From contig CBDANZ010000005.1 in the NCBI GenBank assembly GCA_965197865.1, positions 620,001 through 684,000 of the forward strand: a stretch of 64,000 bases of DNA, in the 5' to 3' direction. The notes under the pieces were generated by a model. It was given only the letters and a program-made list of their open reading frames with translations. It did no database searches and had not been told where the DNA came from. The position numbers and the translations under genes are program-made. Shown here in pieces: positions 45,352 to 54,947 of the stretch (position 1 is the first letter of the stretch; each line of letters starts with the position of its first letter). The stretch comes from CBDANZ01 sp965197865 (GTDB taxonomy: Bacteria > Acidobacteriota > Vicinamibacteria > Vicinamibacterales > CAVVIG01).

Positions 45352-45474
45352 CGCATCTGTCGCCTCATGACAGGGTCCATCAAACGTACCACTTCTATAC
45401 TCAGCCGACCGAGGTACCGCTCGCGGTGCTGGTGTACAGCAGCTCCGTACTCAGGAGACTAGCGTGTTTCGATA

Positions 45475-46884
45475 CTAGCGATCCGGAGTCGACGCCTCCC
45501 GTCCACGGAAGGTTTCGGCCGAGCCGGCAGCCTGAAACGCGAGGGGCTGCCCCGCCGCCGTTCCCGTCACGCTGTACCGGCCGCGCAACTGCAGGAAATC
45601 CATCCCGCTCCCGAGCGGTCCCCCCTCCATGCGATTGACAACGAAATCTTCGACGGCAAACGCAAGCGTGAGATCGATCGAGGGACTTCGGCCGCGAACG
45701 GTCAGGCGCTCGGGGCGCGAGGTGCCGGGCGCGTTCACTTCGTCGATCGTCACGTTCGTGGCGTACCCGATCGATCCGCCCGGGCCGATAGCCACAAGCA
45801 GTCCCGGGATGCGATCCGGATCGGCGGCATCTCTTGGTGGAAACACGCGGCCGTACACGACAGAGATATCGTCGTGCTGCACCTGGCCCCACTGCCAGGA
45901 CACTCCCTGCCAGAAGCCCCAGTTGTGATCGTGGTACCCGACGCCTTCGTCGAAGCTGACGCGCTCGCCGTCGACGACGAGCGTCCCGCCGAGGGAGCCA
46001 GAGATCACCGGTACGACGTAGCCCGATCGCCACTCGCCGGCGCCATGGATCTCAATTGGAGGTATGAGTCGGCTGGGTACGGCCTCGATGAACAGATCAC
46101 CCGCCGCTCGGCGGCCGCCCTCGCCGCCCAAATCGAGCGAGATGTGATACCGCGTGCCCTCCAGTCGGATCCGGTTGACGCCAATGGTCAGCTCCGGCGC
46201 CGCGGCAACGGCGGCAGCGTCTAGCGCCGCGGTGGCATCGAAGGACTCGACCTGGCCGCCGCGCTCCACCTGCAGCCACACGCCTGCCGCGCGCAGGCCG
46301 TCCGGCCGGGCGGGACCGACGAGGAAGGTCAGATAGAACCGCGCCGCTTTCGACCTTCCGTTGAAGTAGAGCCACTCCGCCCACGACGCCGCGCGCGCGG
46401 GAACGTCGGGCACGGGCCGGAAGCGATCGATGTCGCGGAGCACGTCGGCGGGATCCGGCGAGGCCCAGGCGGCGTCGGCAGGCGCATCGATCCAGGCTGC
46501 GACGCTAGAGACCTCCGGATCGCCGAGCGCCCTTTCCAGGCTTGGAATCCCGCCACGAGCCCGCACGGGCGTCGCGCCCTCCTCGCGAATCAGGTACAGC
46601 GTGGTGCGTGTCCACGGCGACGCGGCACGGGCGCGGCCCGCGAGGGGTGAGGTCTGCAGCGTGCTCGTCAGCAGCACGCGCGCGGCCGTGATGCCAGCGG
46701 CGGTGCTCGTGACGATCACGTCGCCACCGCCGACGAGAACCGGCGATCGCGCCTGCTCCAGCACGATCTGCGAGACTCCGAGCAGAGTCGCCATCACCGC
46801 GATACCCGTCCCGAAGCCGGCCGCCAGAACGGCGCCCCGGACCGGGTGGGTGAACAGGGACCGCTTGGCGAGCTTCATAATCAC
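45475..46884 (-). CDS. AttH/CrtC-like lipocalin-domain protein of an ABC system
   Basis: 469 residues with an N-terminal membrane segment ('HPVRGAVLAAGFGTGIAVMA'). The second half carries the AttH/CrtC hallmark 'FDEGVGYHDHNWGFWQG' and beta-rich lipocalin-like sequence. It overlaps the ATPase gene by 4 bp and completes an ATPase, two permeases and AttH-like arrangement known from AttEFGH systems. It is probably the extracytoplasmic partner of the transporter. The N-terminal membrane segment resembles a MacB-type first helix. Confidence 0.82.
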   Translation of the reverse strand: MIMKLAKRSLFTHPVRGAVLAAGFGTGIAVMATLLGVSQIVLEQARSPVLVGGGDVIVTSTAAGITAARVLLTSTLQTSPLAGRARAASPWTRTTLYLIREEGATPVRARGGIPSLERALGDPEVSSVAAWIDAPADAAWASPDPADVLRDIDRFRPVPDVPARAASWAEWLYFNGRSKAARFYLTFLVGPARPDGLRAAGVWLQVERGGQVESFDATAALDAAAVAAAPELTIGVNRIRLEGTRYHISLDLGGEGGRRAAGDLFIEAVPSRLIPPIEIHGAGEWRSGYVVPVISGSLGGTLVVDGERVSFDEGVGYHDHNWGFWQGVSWQWGQVQHDDISVVYGRVFPPRDAADPDRIPGLLVAIGPGGSIGYATNVTIDEVNAPGTSRPERLTVRGRSPSIDLTLAFAVEDFVVNRMEGGPLGSGMDFLQLRGRYSVTGTAAGQPLAFQAAGSAETFRGREASTPDR

Positions 46885-47594
46885 GTTCGCCTCTCCTCGC
46901 CCACGACTCGGCCGTCGCGCATCGCCAGCACCCGGTCGGCGCGTCGTGCGAGCAGTTCGTCGTGCGTGACAATCACAACGGCGGTGCCGTCGGCGTTCAC
47001 GCGATCGAGCAGCGCCGCAATCTGTTCGCCCGTCCCCTGATCGAGTTCGCCCGTTGGCTCATCGGCCAGAAGCAGCCGCGGCCGGTTCGCCAGCGCCCGC
47101 GCGATAGCAACGCGCTGCATTTCGCCTCCGGAAAGCTGCGACGGGCGGTGATCGGCGCGCACCGAAAGCCCCACGTACTTCAGCAGTTCAGCGGTACGCT
47201 CCATCCGCTCGATCCGGGGCACCCCGGCTTCCGCCTGGGGTAGCTCGACATTCTCGGCGGCAGTGAGCATTGGCAGCAGGAAGAAGCGCTGGAAGATGAA
47301 GCCAATGCGCGTCAACCGGATCGCGCTTCGTTCACGATCGCCGAGCGTCGCCACATCGTGGTCTTCGAACAAGAGCGTGCCGCCACTGGGTGCGTCCACG
47401 CACCCAAGCAAATGGAGGAGGGTCGATTTCCCGCACCCCGACGGGCCGCAGATCGCGACGTGGTCGCCCTCGCCGATACGTAAACCGACCTCGCGCACCG
47501 CGACGACCGGACCTGCCGGCATCGGGAACACGCGCGTCACCTCGCGCGCTTCGACCACAGCTCTGAGGACGGGGACTCCCGGCTCGAGCGTCAC
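46881..47594 (-). CDS. ABC transporter ATPase, LolD/AttE type
   Basis: 237 residues. Walker A 'AICGPSGCGKSTLLHLLG', signature 'LSGGEMQRVAIARALANRP', Walker B 'LLLADEPTGELDQGTG' and switch 'VVIVTHDELLARRADR'. MacB/LolD-type ATPases pair with FtsX-like permeases, here the two upstream genes. It overlaps neighbours by 4 bp on both sides. Confidence 0.92.
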   Translation of the reverse strand: MTLEPGVPVLRAVVEAREVTRVFPMPAGPVVAVREVGLRIGEGDHVAICGPSGCGKSTLLHLLGCVDAPSGGTLLFEDHDVATLGDRERSAIRLTRIGFIFQRFFLLPMLTAAENVELPQAEAGVPRIERMERTAELLKYVGLSVRADHRPSQLSGGEMQRVAIARALANRPRLLLADEPTGELDQGTGEQIAALLDRVNADGTAVVIVTHDELLARRADRVLAMRDGRVVGEERRT

Positions 47595-48796
47595 GAGACC
47601 GTCTCATTCCGAAGCGTCGTCGCGATCGGGAGCCGCGCGACGACGCACATCGGATACAAGGCCGCGACAATCGCGGTTGCGGCGAGGAGGGCGACGTGCA
47701 CGGCGACGGCACGTGGCTCGAACACGAAAAAATGCAACTCCGCCGGAATGCCGGGCATGGTTTTCAGAATCCAGTCGAGCCACGCTGCGAGCGCTATCCC
47801 GAGCGGCAGCGCCAGAGCGCCGCCGATGCCGACGATGAGCGCGGACTCGCACAGAACGTCGGCCACGACGCGACGCGCGGAAAAGCCCAGGGCGCGGAGC
47901 GAGGCGATCTCCCCGAGCCGCTGGTTGACCGACACGGTCAGCAGCACGGTAATGAGGAGCAGGGCGAAGGACAGCGTAACCACGGCGAGCACTGTGGAGA
48001 TCTGTCGGAAGTACGAGAACCTGGCTTGCTGCAGACGCGCGACAAGCTGCTCGTTCGTGAGCGCGACCAGATTCGGCTCGAGCCGCTCAATCGCGAGGCG
48101 GGCCGTCTCGCCGTCAACGCCCTCGGATGAGGCCACCAGCACCATGTCCGCCTCATCCCGGCCTTCATTGCCGCATGCGTGGGCAGCGTCGATGAACGTG
48201 GTTGAAGCGCTCAACTGCATCGGGTCGTCGAAAGGGAATCGGGCGATTCCCACGACGACCATCGTAATGGGGGGCAGGATGGACCTGCGGGCGCCGCAGG
48301 AGGCTCGAAGCCTCACCTCGTCGCCGGGCCGGCGTCCGAGCCGGTCAGCCAGCGTGCGATTCAGGAGTACCTCGCCGGTCGGTCGGCCACTTCCAGAAAG
48401 ATCGTGTCCCTCGACAACGGTCCACGGTCGCCTGCGGGACGCGGCTGCGCCGAAGAACGAGACTAGTAACGGCCGCGCGCGGTCGCGTGACTCGATCTCT
48501 GCCACATCGATCAGGAGCGGCACTGCTTCGTCGACTTCCGCAAGCGTTGCCATCGCCCGAGCGACCTCGACTGCGCCGGGAATGCGCGGCCCGCTTCCGG
48601 GCACCGACGGCGTGGAGGTGACGCGGACGTTGAAACCGCCTCGATCGAGGAGGCTCTGCATGGAGATCACGAGGCCGCGCGACAAGAGCAGCATGTCAAG
48701 AAGCAGGGCGCCCACGGCGGCGACACCGATGATGCCAAGGAGGGTGCGAGCGGGCTGACGCACCAGGCTCCGCCACGCGAACGCGAGTACCTTCAT
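47591..48796 (-). CDS. FtsX-like ABC permease
   Basis: 401 residues from the ATG at 48796 ('MKVLAFAWRSLVRQPARTLL'). One N-terminal helix, a large periplasmic domain and three C-terminal helices ('TVLAVVTLSFALLLITVLLT', 'CESALIVGIGGALALPLGIA') fit the FtsX/MacB permease fold. 'EIASLRALGFSARRV' is the typical coupling motif. It overlaps the upstream permease by 4 bp. Confidence 0.9.
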   Translation of the reverse strand: MKVLAFAWRSLVRQPARTLLGIIGVAAVGALLLDMLLLSRGLVISMQSLLDRGGFNVRVTSTPSVPGSGPRIPGAVEVARAMATLAEVDEAVPLLIDVAEIESRDRARPLLVSFFGAAASRRRPWTVVEGHDLSGSGRPTGEVLLNRTLADRLGRRPGDEVRLRASCGARRSILPPITMVVVGIARFPFDDPMQLSASTTFIDAAHACGNEGRDEADMVLVASSEGVDGETARLAIERLEPNLVALTNEQLVARLQQARFSYFRQISTVLAVVTLSFALLLITVLLTVSVNQRLGEIASLRALGFSARRVVADVLCESALIVGIGGALALPLGIALAAWLDWILKTMPGIPAELHFFVFEPRAVAVHVALLAATAIVAALYPMCVVARLPIATTLRNETVS

Positions 48797-49659
48797 CGGC
48801 GGGCCAGGGAAAGGACGCTCTGGCGGAGCAGCGTCCACGACGCAGCAACGCTCGCCAGCGCGCCGAGCGGCACGGCGATAGCGATCGATCGCAACGCTAC
48901 GCCCGGCGTGATCCGCACGAACACGAGTGCCGTGTCGTAGTGCCACTGAAAATAGCGGTTGATCAGGCCCTCCGCCACGACCGCCAGCCCGAGACCGAAA
49001 ACGGCGCCAGTCACGGCGATGAGCAGGCCCTCGACGAACACCTGCGCTAGGATCCGCCTCGTCGTAAGGCCGATCAGCCTGAGGATGCCGATCGTCTCGC
49101 GCCGCTCGTCGACGAGCATCACCGTGAGCGCGAGCAGGAACACGGTGCTTGCCACGATGGTGACGATGGCGATCGCGAGATGGAAGCGTTCGAGCACGAC
49201 AAAGGTGTTGGCCTCGTCGGACGCTCCCTGAACCGGCTGCACGATGACGCCCGGAACGCGTGCCGCCACGTCACGTGAGAAGGCCACCGCATCGTCGGGG
49301 TCCAGGAGCGCGATATTGATGGCGCCGACCCTCTGCCCCGAAAGAGGATCCGCCGGATCGGCACCCATTTCGAGCAGATCGGGCAGGTGGAGGCGCACCT
49401 CGTGCTTCGACGCGCTGATACGTATCGGGTCTGGGGAAGGTTCGTAGATGCCGGCCACGCGAAACTCGCGCGACTTCCCGCCAGACGGCTCGGTCGACAA
49501 GCCGACGACGGCGCCATCAGGAATGCGGAAAGCTTCAGCAAGTTGCCGTGAAATGAGGACCTTCGGCAGTGGCTCGTCGGCGCGCGCATCTCGCACCGTC
49601 GTGGCGGTCGCGAGCGCCATCGCGAAACAGACGACCGCCACGAGTGCGGTACGGATCAT
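48793..49659 (-). CDS. FtsX-like ABC permease, short form
   Basis: 288 residues. First helix or signal ('TALVAVVCFAMALATATTV'), a smaller periplasmic domain and three C-terminal helices; 'ERRETIGILRLIGLTTRRIL' is the coupling motif. It is the first gene of the four-gene ABC operon. Two unequal FtsX permeases with one ATPase match the AttF/AttG layout. Confidence 0.88.
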   Translation of the reverse strand: MIRTALVAVVCFAMALATATTVRDARADEPLPKVLISRQLAEAFRIPDGAVVGLSTEPSGGKSREFRVAGIYEPSPDPIRISASKHEVRLHLPDLLEMGADPADPLSGQRVGAINIALLDPDDAVAFSRDVAARVPGVIVQPVQGASDEANTFVVLERFHLAIAIVTIVASTVFLLALTVMLVDERRETIGILRLIGLTTRRILAQVFVEGLLIAVTGAVFGLGLAVVAEGLINRYFQWHYDTALVFVRITPGVALRSIAIAVPLGALASVAASWTLLRQSVLSLARR

Positions 49660-49695
49660 CGATCGGATTATAGCGGCTCGAAAGTCCCCATCCCC

Positions 49696-49883
49696 CTACA
49701 TCCTCCTGAGCAGATTCGGGTACATCCTCCGATAGTCCTGGCTGCGAAACGCTCGGCCGGCGGCACCTTCGCGTCTTCGTTCCGCACGTAGCGTTGCTCG
49801 CCAGACCACTTTGCCGTTGGCCGCGCCGACGCACGCCGCGAAATCAAGAGCATCGCCGCGATCTTATCAACTTGCGCCAACAC
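49696..49883 (-). pseudogene. C-terminal gene fragment, frameshifted
   Basis: One frame gives 'EQRYVRNEDAKVPPAERF' and the next 'RSQDYRRMYPNLLRRM' then TAG. This looks like the very end of a coding gene with one frameshift near 49740. I cannot name the family. Confidence 0.45.
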
Positions 49884-49900
49884 GCGACTTCAAGACTCGG

Positions 49901-49955
49901 CGGGCGGGTCTGAAGCCCCGCGCTACGTCAGTAGCGCAGGTCTCTAGACCTGGAG
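49901..49955. repeat. Facing pair of palindromic elements upstream of the MFS gene
   Basis: GCGGGTC-TGAA-GCCCCGC-GCTACGTC (49904-49928) is followed by GTAGCGC-AGGTC-TCTA-GACCT (49931-49950). The second copy is in inverted orientation, since it begins with GTAGC. Confidence 0.7.
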
Positions 49956-49983
49956 AAGCCGCGACGCATGGTACGATCTTAAG

Positions 49984-51522
49984 GTGTCGTCCGTTCACTC
50001 ATCACTTCCAATCAGCCTCCGCCGCCGGCGCGCCATTACCGCGGGCCTGCTCCTCGGAATGAGTCTCGGCGCCCTCGAAGCGACGGTCGTCAGCACCGCC
50101 ATGCCGACCGTCATCGAGACGCTTGGTGGACTTGCCTATTACAGTTGGGTCTTCGCGGCTTACCTGCTCACATCGACCGCTTCGGTTCCTATTTGGGGTC
50201 GGCTTTCTGATCTGTACGGCCGGCGACGGCTGTATCTGGTGGGCATCTTCGTCTTCATCGTCGGCTCGACGTTATCGGGTGCTGCCACGACGATGACCGA
50301 GCTCATCGTGTTTCGCGCGATCCAAGGTCTCGGCGCCGGCGCGGTGATCCCGCTCAGCATGACGATTGTCGGCGAGCTGTACGCGCTCGAGGAACGCGCG
50401 CGCGCGCAGGCGTTGTTCAGTGGCGTGTGGGGCATCGCGTCGATCGCGGGACCGCTCGTCGGCGGCTACATCACCGACGTGATCTCGTGGCGGTGGGTAT
50501 TCTTCCTGAACCTGCCGTTCGGCCTGCTTGCGACCGTCGTCATCGCGGTCTGGTACCCGCCGACGGCGCGAACGGCAGCGGCGCGGGTAGACTGGCCGGG
50601 CGCGGCGCTGATCTTCGGCGGCGTCACGGCGCTCCTCGTCGCGCTCAGCGGCGCGACCGAAGCGGTGATGCCCTGGCTGGCCGCGACGGCGGTGCTGCTC
50701 TTTTTCTTCTGGCTCGTCGAGCGCCGGACGGCCCATCCGATTCTTCCGCTCGAGCTGTTCCGCCACTCCATCGTCTCCTGTTCACTGATGGTTGTATTCA
50801 TGACCGGCATGGCGATGTTCGGTGTGATTGCGTTCTTGCCGCTGTTCGTGCAGGTGGTGATGGGCGGCACGGCGACTCAGGCCGGGCAGGCGCTGACGCC
50901 GCTGTTCCTCGGCTGGGTAACCACCTCGATTGTGGGTGCGCGGCTCACGGTCCATGTCGGCCATCGGCTGGTTGCCATAGTGGGTGGCGCGCTGCTCCTG
51001 GCCGGGTTCGTGGCATTGGCGATGATTGATGCGGACGCGACGCTCATGGCGCTGCTGCTCGCGGTGTTCGTGCTTGGCTGCGGCATGGGACTGTCGATGC
51101 TGTCGCTGCTGCTGGCCGTCCAGCACGGCGTCGACCGTTCCCTGTTGGGACTCGCGACCTCGCTGAACCAGTTCTCGCGCAGCGTGGGCGCGGCGGTCGG
51201 CGTGGCCGCGATGGGCGCCATCCTTGTGCGCGGTCTCTCAGGCGTGGACCTCCCGGGCGGCGTGCACGGGACTGCGTCCGGAGTCCTTCAGCTCGAAGGC
51301 GCCGCCCGCGTACAGTTTGCGTACGCGCTCAATCGCGTCTTTGCGGCGGGAGTGGTGATGTCGGCCATCGGGCTGGTGGCGTCGTTCTTTCTGCCGCCTG
51401 TTGATTTTGCCCGCGGCGTGCCCGCCGGTGCTGGTGAGCAGATGCTTGCGGCCGAAATGACCAGCCTGGAGCCGGAGAGCGAGCTCGAAGCAGTGGCCCC
51501 TGCTGCTTCTCGAACACCATGA
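49984..51522 (+). CDS. MFS transporter, DHA2/EmrB type (14 TMS)
   Basis: 512 residues from a GTG at 49984. 'LGALEATVVSTAMPTVIE' and 'GRLSDLYGRRRLYLVGIF' (motif A), 'RAIQGLGAGAVIPLSMTIVG' (motif B/C region) and 'SGVWGIASIAGPLVGGYITD' are characteristic of DHA2 drug:proton antiporters such as EmrB. About 14 membrane helices are visible. The substrate is unknown. No EmrA-like adaptor is adjacent. Confidence 0.9.
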   Translation: MSSVHSSLPISLRRRRAITAGLLLGMSLGALEATVVSTAMPTVIETLGGLAYYSWVFAAYLLTSTASVPIWGRLSDLYGRRRLYLVGIFVFIVGSTLSGAATTMTELIVFRAIQGLGAGAVIPLSMTIVGELYALEERARAQALFSGVWGIASIAGPLVGGYITDVISWRWVFFLNLPFGLLATVVIAVWYPPTARTAAARVDWPGAALIFGGVTALLVALSGATEAVMPWLAATAVLLFFFWLVERRTAHPILPLELFRHSIVSCSLMVVFMTGMAMFGVIAFLPLFVQVVMGGTATQAGQALTPLFLGWVTTSIVGARLTVHVGHRLVAIVGGALLLAGFVALAMIDADATLMALLLAVFVLGCGMGLSMLSLLLAVQHGVDRSLLGLATSLNQFSRSVGAAVGVAAMGAILVRGLSGVDLPGGVHGTASGVLQLEGAARVQFAYALNRVFAAGVVMSAIGLVASFFLPPVDFARGVPAGAGEQMLAAEMTSLEPESELEAVAPAASRTP

Positions 51523-51930
51523 TGTCGACCTCATTCGAACCACTGGTACGGTCCCACTAGCTTCCAACTAGAGCACATTACGCGGGTGACTACCCGAGCG
51601 CTGTACTTCAACGACACCCTGGCGGTCGGATGGGTGAACGATGTGGCTTACTCTTATTCATCCAGACGCGGAGATCGTCCAGACCCGAAACGACCCCGCC
51701 CGTTCAACGGGGTTGATCAAACGCGCCGACACGGCCGCCAGTTAGCCAGGGGCGTGGGCTTCGCGATGAGCATGGCAATCTATTGGCACGCCGGTAGCGC
51801 CCGCAGCTTCGCGCGAATGGAATCCGTGCTGCCGCCTAGCTGTACCGGCCAATCGTCTTTCATGAATAATCCGCGTTGGCGATACAATAAGCGGCCGAGC
51901 AGACGTCGCGTGATTTCCTGGAGGTGTGTC
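51523..51930. other. Intergenic region before the MBL hydrolase
   Basis: No gene recognised. A good ribosome site (GGAGGTG, 51920-51926) sits just before the next ATG. Confidence 0.5.
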
Positions 51931-52881
51931 ATGAAGCGAGCGATCGGACTCACGGTTCTTGTGGGTGCAGGAGCGATAGCCATCAGCGTTGCGTCCCTCA
52001 CCGGTCAGCAGGCCCCGCCGGGCGCAGAGATCCAGAAGGTCAAGGACAACCTGTACATGATCACCGGAGGCGGTGGGAATACGGTGGCGTTCGTGACGAC
52101 CAATGGCGTGGTCCTTGTCGACACCAAACTCGCCAATTGGGACCAGGCATTTCTCACCAACCCGGGCGGTGCGCCAATCAGCTTCGACACCGAACTCGCC
52201 AATTGGGGCCAGGCAATCCTCGACAAGGTCAGGACCGTCACGGACCGGCCGGTGACGACGATCGTCAACACCCATACACACGGCGATCACGTCGGCAGCA
52301 ACGAGTTTTTCGGCACGAACGTCGAGATTGTCGTCCACGAAAATACGAGGGTGAACATGCAGAGGATGGACATCTTCACGGGCGACAACGTGCGATTCTT
52401 GCCGAAACGAACGTACAAAGACAGGCTATCACTCGGCAGTGGCGACGACCGGGTCGACCTCTACTACTTCGGTCCCGGCCACACGAATGGCGACACCTTC
52501 GTCGTGTTCCCGGCGCTGCGGACGCTGCATTCAGGCGACATGTTCCCGGGCAAGCAAACGCCCTTCATCGATGGGAACAACGGCGGCAGCGCGATAAACT
52601 ACGGGACGACGCTCAAGAAGGCGGCGAACGCCATCACCGATATCGACACCATCATCACCGGGCACAGCCCGTTGCTGACCCCAGCCGACCTGAAGGAATA
52701 CGCCCAGTTCAACCAAGACTTCATCACCTGGGTGCGGGGTCAGATCAAGGCTGGAAAGAGTGTGGAGGATTCGGCAGCCGAGTACCAGCTTCCGGCCAAG
52801 TACCAGGGCTACACGATCTCGACGTTCCTCGGTGGCATCCGGAACAACATCCAGATTGCTTACAACGAGCTGAACCGCTAG
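51931..52881 (+). CDS. Secreted MBL-fold metallohydrolase with internal duplication
   Basis: 316 residues from the ATG at 51931. A signal peptide ('LTVLVGAGAIAISVASLTGQ') precedes a metallo-beta-lactamase fold: 'NTHTHGDHVGSNEFF' with the HxHxDH zinc motif, 'GPGHTNGDTFVVFP', 'LHSGDMFPGK' and 'IITGHSPL'. Before the zinc motif, 'DTKLANWDQAF' is repeated 22 residues later as 'DTELANWGQAI', so a 66-bp segment has been duplicated in frame. Family members of this type are secreted hydrolases of unknown substrate. Confidence 0.85.
   Translation: MKRAIGLTVLVGAGAIAISVASLTGQQAPPGAEIQKVKDNLYMITGGGGNTVAFVTTNGVVLVDTKLANWDQAFLTNPGGAPISFDTELANWGQAILDKVRTVTDRPVTTIVNTHTHGDHVGSNEFFGTNVEIVVHENTRVNMQRMDIFTGDNVRFLPKRTYKDRLSLGSGDDRVDLYYFGPGHTNGDTFVVFPALRTLHSGDMFPGKQTPFIDGNNGGSAINYGTTLKKAANAITDIDTIITGHSPLLTPADLKEYAQFNQDFITWVRGQIKAGKSVEDSAAEYQLPAKYQGYTISTFLGGIRNNIQIAYNELNR
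52120..52251 (+). repeat. In-frame 66-bp tandem duplication in the MBL gene
   Basis: 'acaccaaactcgccaattgg' at 52121 and 'acaccgaactcgccaattgg' at 52187 mark units 66 bp apart. The first unit's second half has diverged, so the duplication is not brand new. Confidence 0.7.
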
Positions 52882-53104
52882 CCTGCAACGGGAACGTCTT
52901 CCTGGGCGGGCTGCGGGAGGGCAAGGTGCCGCGCACGGGCCAATCGGATCTGTCGCGAGCGGCCGTCGCTCTCAAGAACGCCACGACGAGCGCTGCGCCT
53001 TGCCGTGTCGTGTCCCCTGTTGGACGCAATGGCGATATCTTGGGGGTCGGTCGATCGAATTTTCCTTAACTTGACAATACCGTTTGAAGAGCTGAAGGCA
53101 CGGG

Positions 53105-53132
53105 TGCCGCGACCCTGACAGGGTCACGGCCA
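53105..53132. repeat. Palindrome GACCCT-GAC-AGGGTC
   Basis: With its flanks (GCCGCGACCCT..AGGGTCACGGC) it forms a near-perfect stem. Same group as 36.0 and 39.55 kb. It is just past the 3' end of the BASS gene, a possible terminator site. Confidence 0.75.
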
Positions 53133-53140
53133 AGCCCACA

Positions 53141-54124
53141 TCACGCTTTCGATGAATCACGTTCCTGAGGGGGGCTGAGCGTTCCGCTGACGGACGGCAG
53201 CGACTCGGCGCGGCTGGCCGACCACCGCCAGTACGCCGCCACCAGGCTCCCGATGAGTGAATGAAACAGGCTCGAGATCGCGCTGGGAATGGCCACCAGC
53301 GGATCGACGAAGTTCTGGCGCGCGAGCACGACGCCCAGCCCGGAGTTCTGCATCCCGACCTCAATCGAGATCGTGCGCGCCGTGCGGACGTCGGCCGCCG
53401 TGAGGCGGGAGACGGCGTAGCCAAACAGGAAGCCGGCGGCGTGCAGCGACGCGATGGCCAGCACCAGTCGAGGGCCCGCCTCCAGGATCGCCTCGCGGCC
53501 CGCGCCGATGATCGAGGCGACGATCAGCGTGATCATCACCACAGCGGCGAGAGGTGCGACCGGCAGGATGACCCGCGTCACGCGGGGAGCCCAGCGCTTG
53601 AGCAGCGCCCCTCCTAGGAGCGGAAGCACCACCACCTGCACGGTGCTGAGGAACAGCCCGGCCGCCGGCACGTCGATGCGGCTCCCCGCCAGCCCCGCCG
53701 TCAGCGTGGGCGTCATCAGCACGGCCAGGAACGTCGACGCCGCCGTCATTGCGACCGACAGAGCCAGGTTGGCGCGGGCGAGAAACGTGATCACGTTCGA
53801 GGCCGTTCCCCCAGGGCAGCACGAGACGAGGATCAGTCCGACGGCAAACGGGGTCGGAAGTCGATAGAGCGCAGCAAGCACCCACCCAAGCAATGGCATC
53901 ACCGAGTACTGCAGCACGACGCCCGCGCTCAGCCACCGGCCCCGCACGACCACGCCACGCACATCGTCAAGGCTGAGCGTCAGCCCCATGCCCAGCATGA
54001 TGACCGCCAGCCCGAAAGGAATGAGAGGTCCGGTGAACCAGGTGAACAGGCCCGGACGCCACAGCGCCGCGACGCTGGCGGCCAGCACCCATAGCGGAAA
54101 CGCGTTCGTCAGGCCCGCGATCAC
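53141..54124 (-). CDS. Bile acid:sodium symporter (BASS/SBF) family transporter
   Basis: 327 residues from the GTG at 54124; the 24 upstream in-frame codons are hydrophilic and unlike the family. About ten membrane segments. 'LGMGLTLSLDDVRGVVVRGR' and 'LVSCCPGGTASNVITFLARA' (sodium-site motif) and 'SIEVGMQNSGLGVVLA' (second sodium-site motif) are diagnostic of BASS transporters, which move bile acids, pantoate or other organic acids. The substrate is unknown. Confidence 0.9.
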   Translation of the reverse strand: MIAGLTNAFPLWVLAASVAALWRPGLFTWFTGPLIPFGLAVIMLGMGLTLSLDDVRGVVVRGRWLSAGVVLQYSVMPLLGWVLAALYRLPTPFAVGLILVSCCPGGTASNVITFLARANLALSVAMTAASTFLAVLMTPTLTAGLAGSRIDVPAAGLFLSTVQVVVLPLLGGALLKRWAPRVTRVILPVAPLAAVVMITLIVASIIGAGREAILEAGPRLVLAIASLHAAGFLFGYAVSRLTAADVRTARTISIEVGMQNSGLGVVLARQNFVDPLVAIPSAISSLFHSLIGSLVAAYWRWSASRAESLPSVSGTLSPPQERDSSKA

Positions 54125-54620
54125 GGCGCGGCCACTCCAAAGGCCACGTCGACAGTCATGAGGCGGATCGGGGTCCCGGTTTCTTTGACTTGGCACGGCG
54201 GCTCGGATACGACACGTCCGACATCGTGATGTCTTGGATCGAGGAAGTGAAACGCGTGTTCGCGGTGCGGGGCGGCCAAGTGTCGCATGTTCCCCGCGCA
54301 GGCCGAGGCCAAAGAGCGCGGCCCTTTACCCAATGGAGAACGGTGGCGTTCCAAACAGCGGACGGTCAATCGCTTCCTCCGCATGATCCGCAACATCGAT
54401 GACGACGGCGGTCAGAAACTTGAGCAGTCTGGCTAGGGTGCTAGTTCGAGGACGAGCTGTGCATGCGCGATCACGCCAACGAATCAAGCTATCGAACGGC
54501 CAGCGGCCAGAACAGCTAGCTATTCGTCGGTGAACTATAAGGTGAACGGCAATGCGACCTCGAACATGAAGCACTTTCAGCATATCAATCGGGAAGGTCG
54601 CAGTGAAGATCTCCGGACGG
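54125..54620. other. Gap with no recognisable gene
   Basis: Short frames on both strands look like noise. The base composition drops towards 54.5 kb. A decayed gene is possible but I cannot support one. Confidence 0.4.
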
Positions 54621-54947
54621 TTATGAGACAGAAGGGCTGTCCGAGTGGATCATGCTGATGGCCGCCCCGAGCGCCCATATCAGGAATCCGATGATCCCGA
54701 TGAAGGTGAGGATCCCCAAGAAGCTCTCCTCGTCTCCGGTCACCGGCCACAACGTGCCTATCGCGACCAGAAGAGCGACCAGCAACCCGAGCGAGCCGAG
54801 CCATTTGGCCATGACCCCACTCTGGAGCACCATCACCGAAGCTCCGAGCAGGAATACCGCGGCGCTCCACTGGAGGACTGTTCCGATCATGACCACTTCA
54901 AGGGCGGCCAGGGTCTTTACGGTTTCATTAGATGCCGCTGAGAGCAT
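54621..54947 (-). CDS. Truncated membrane protein (DUF4386-like tail)
   Basis: 108 residues with three to four hydrophobic segments ('TVLQWSAAVFLLGASVMVLQ', 'LGSLGLLVALLVAIGTLWPV', 'TFIGIIGFLIWALGAAI'). It resembles the C-terminal half of DUF4386-type membrane proteins, so the N-terminal half is missing. Its start overlaps the start of the Ada remnant on the other strand, at what looks like a deletion junction near 54946. Confidence 0.5.
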   Translation of the reverse strand: MLSAASNETVKTLAALEVVMIGTVLQWSAAVFLLGASVMVLQSGVMAKWLGSLGLLVALLVAIGTLWPVTGDEESFLGILTFIGIIGFLIWALGAAISMIHSDSPSVS

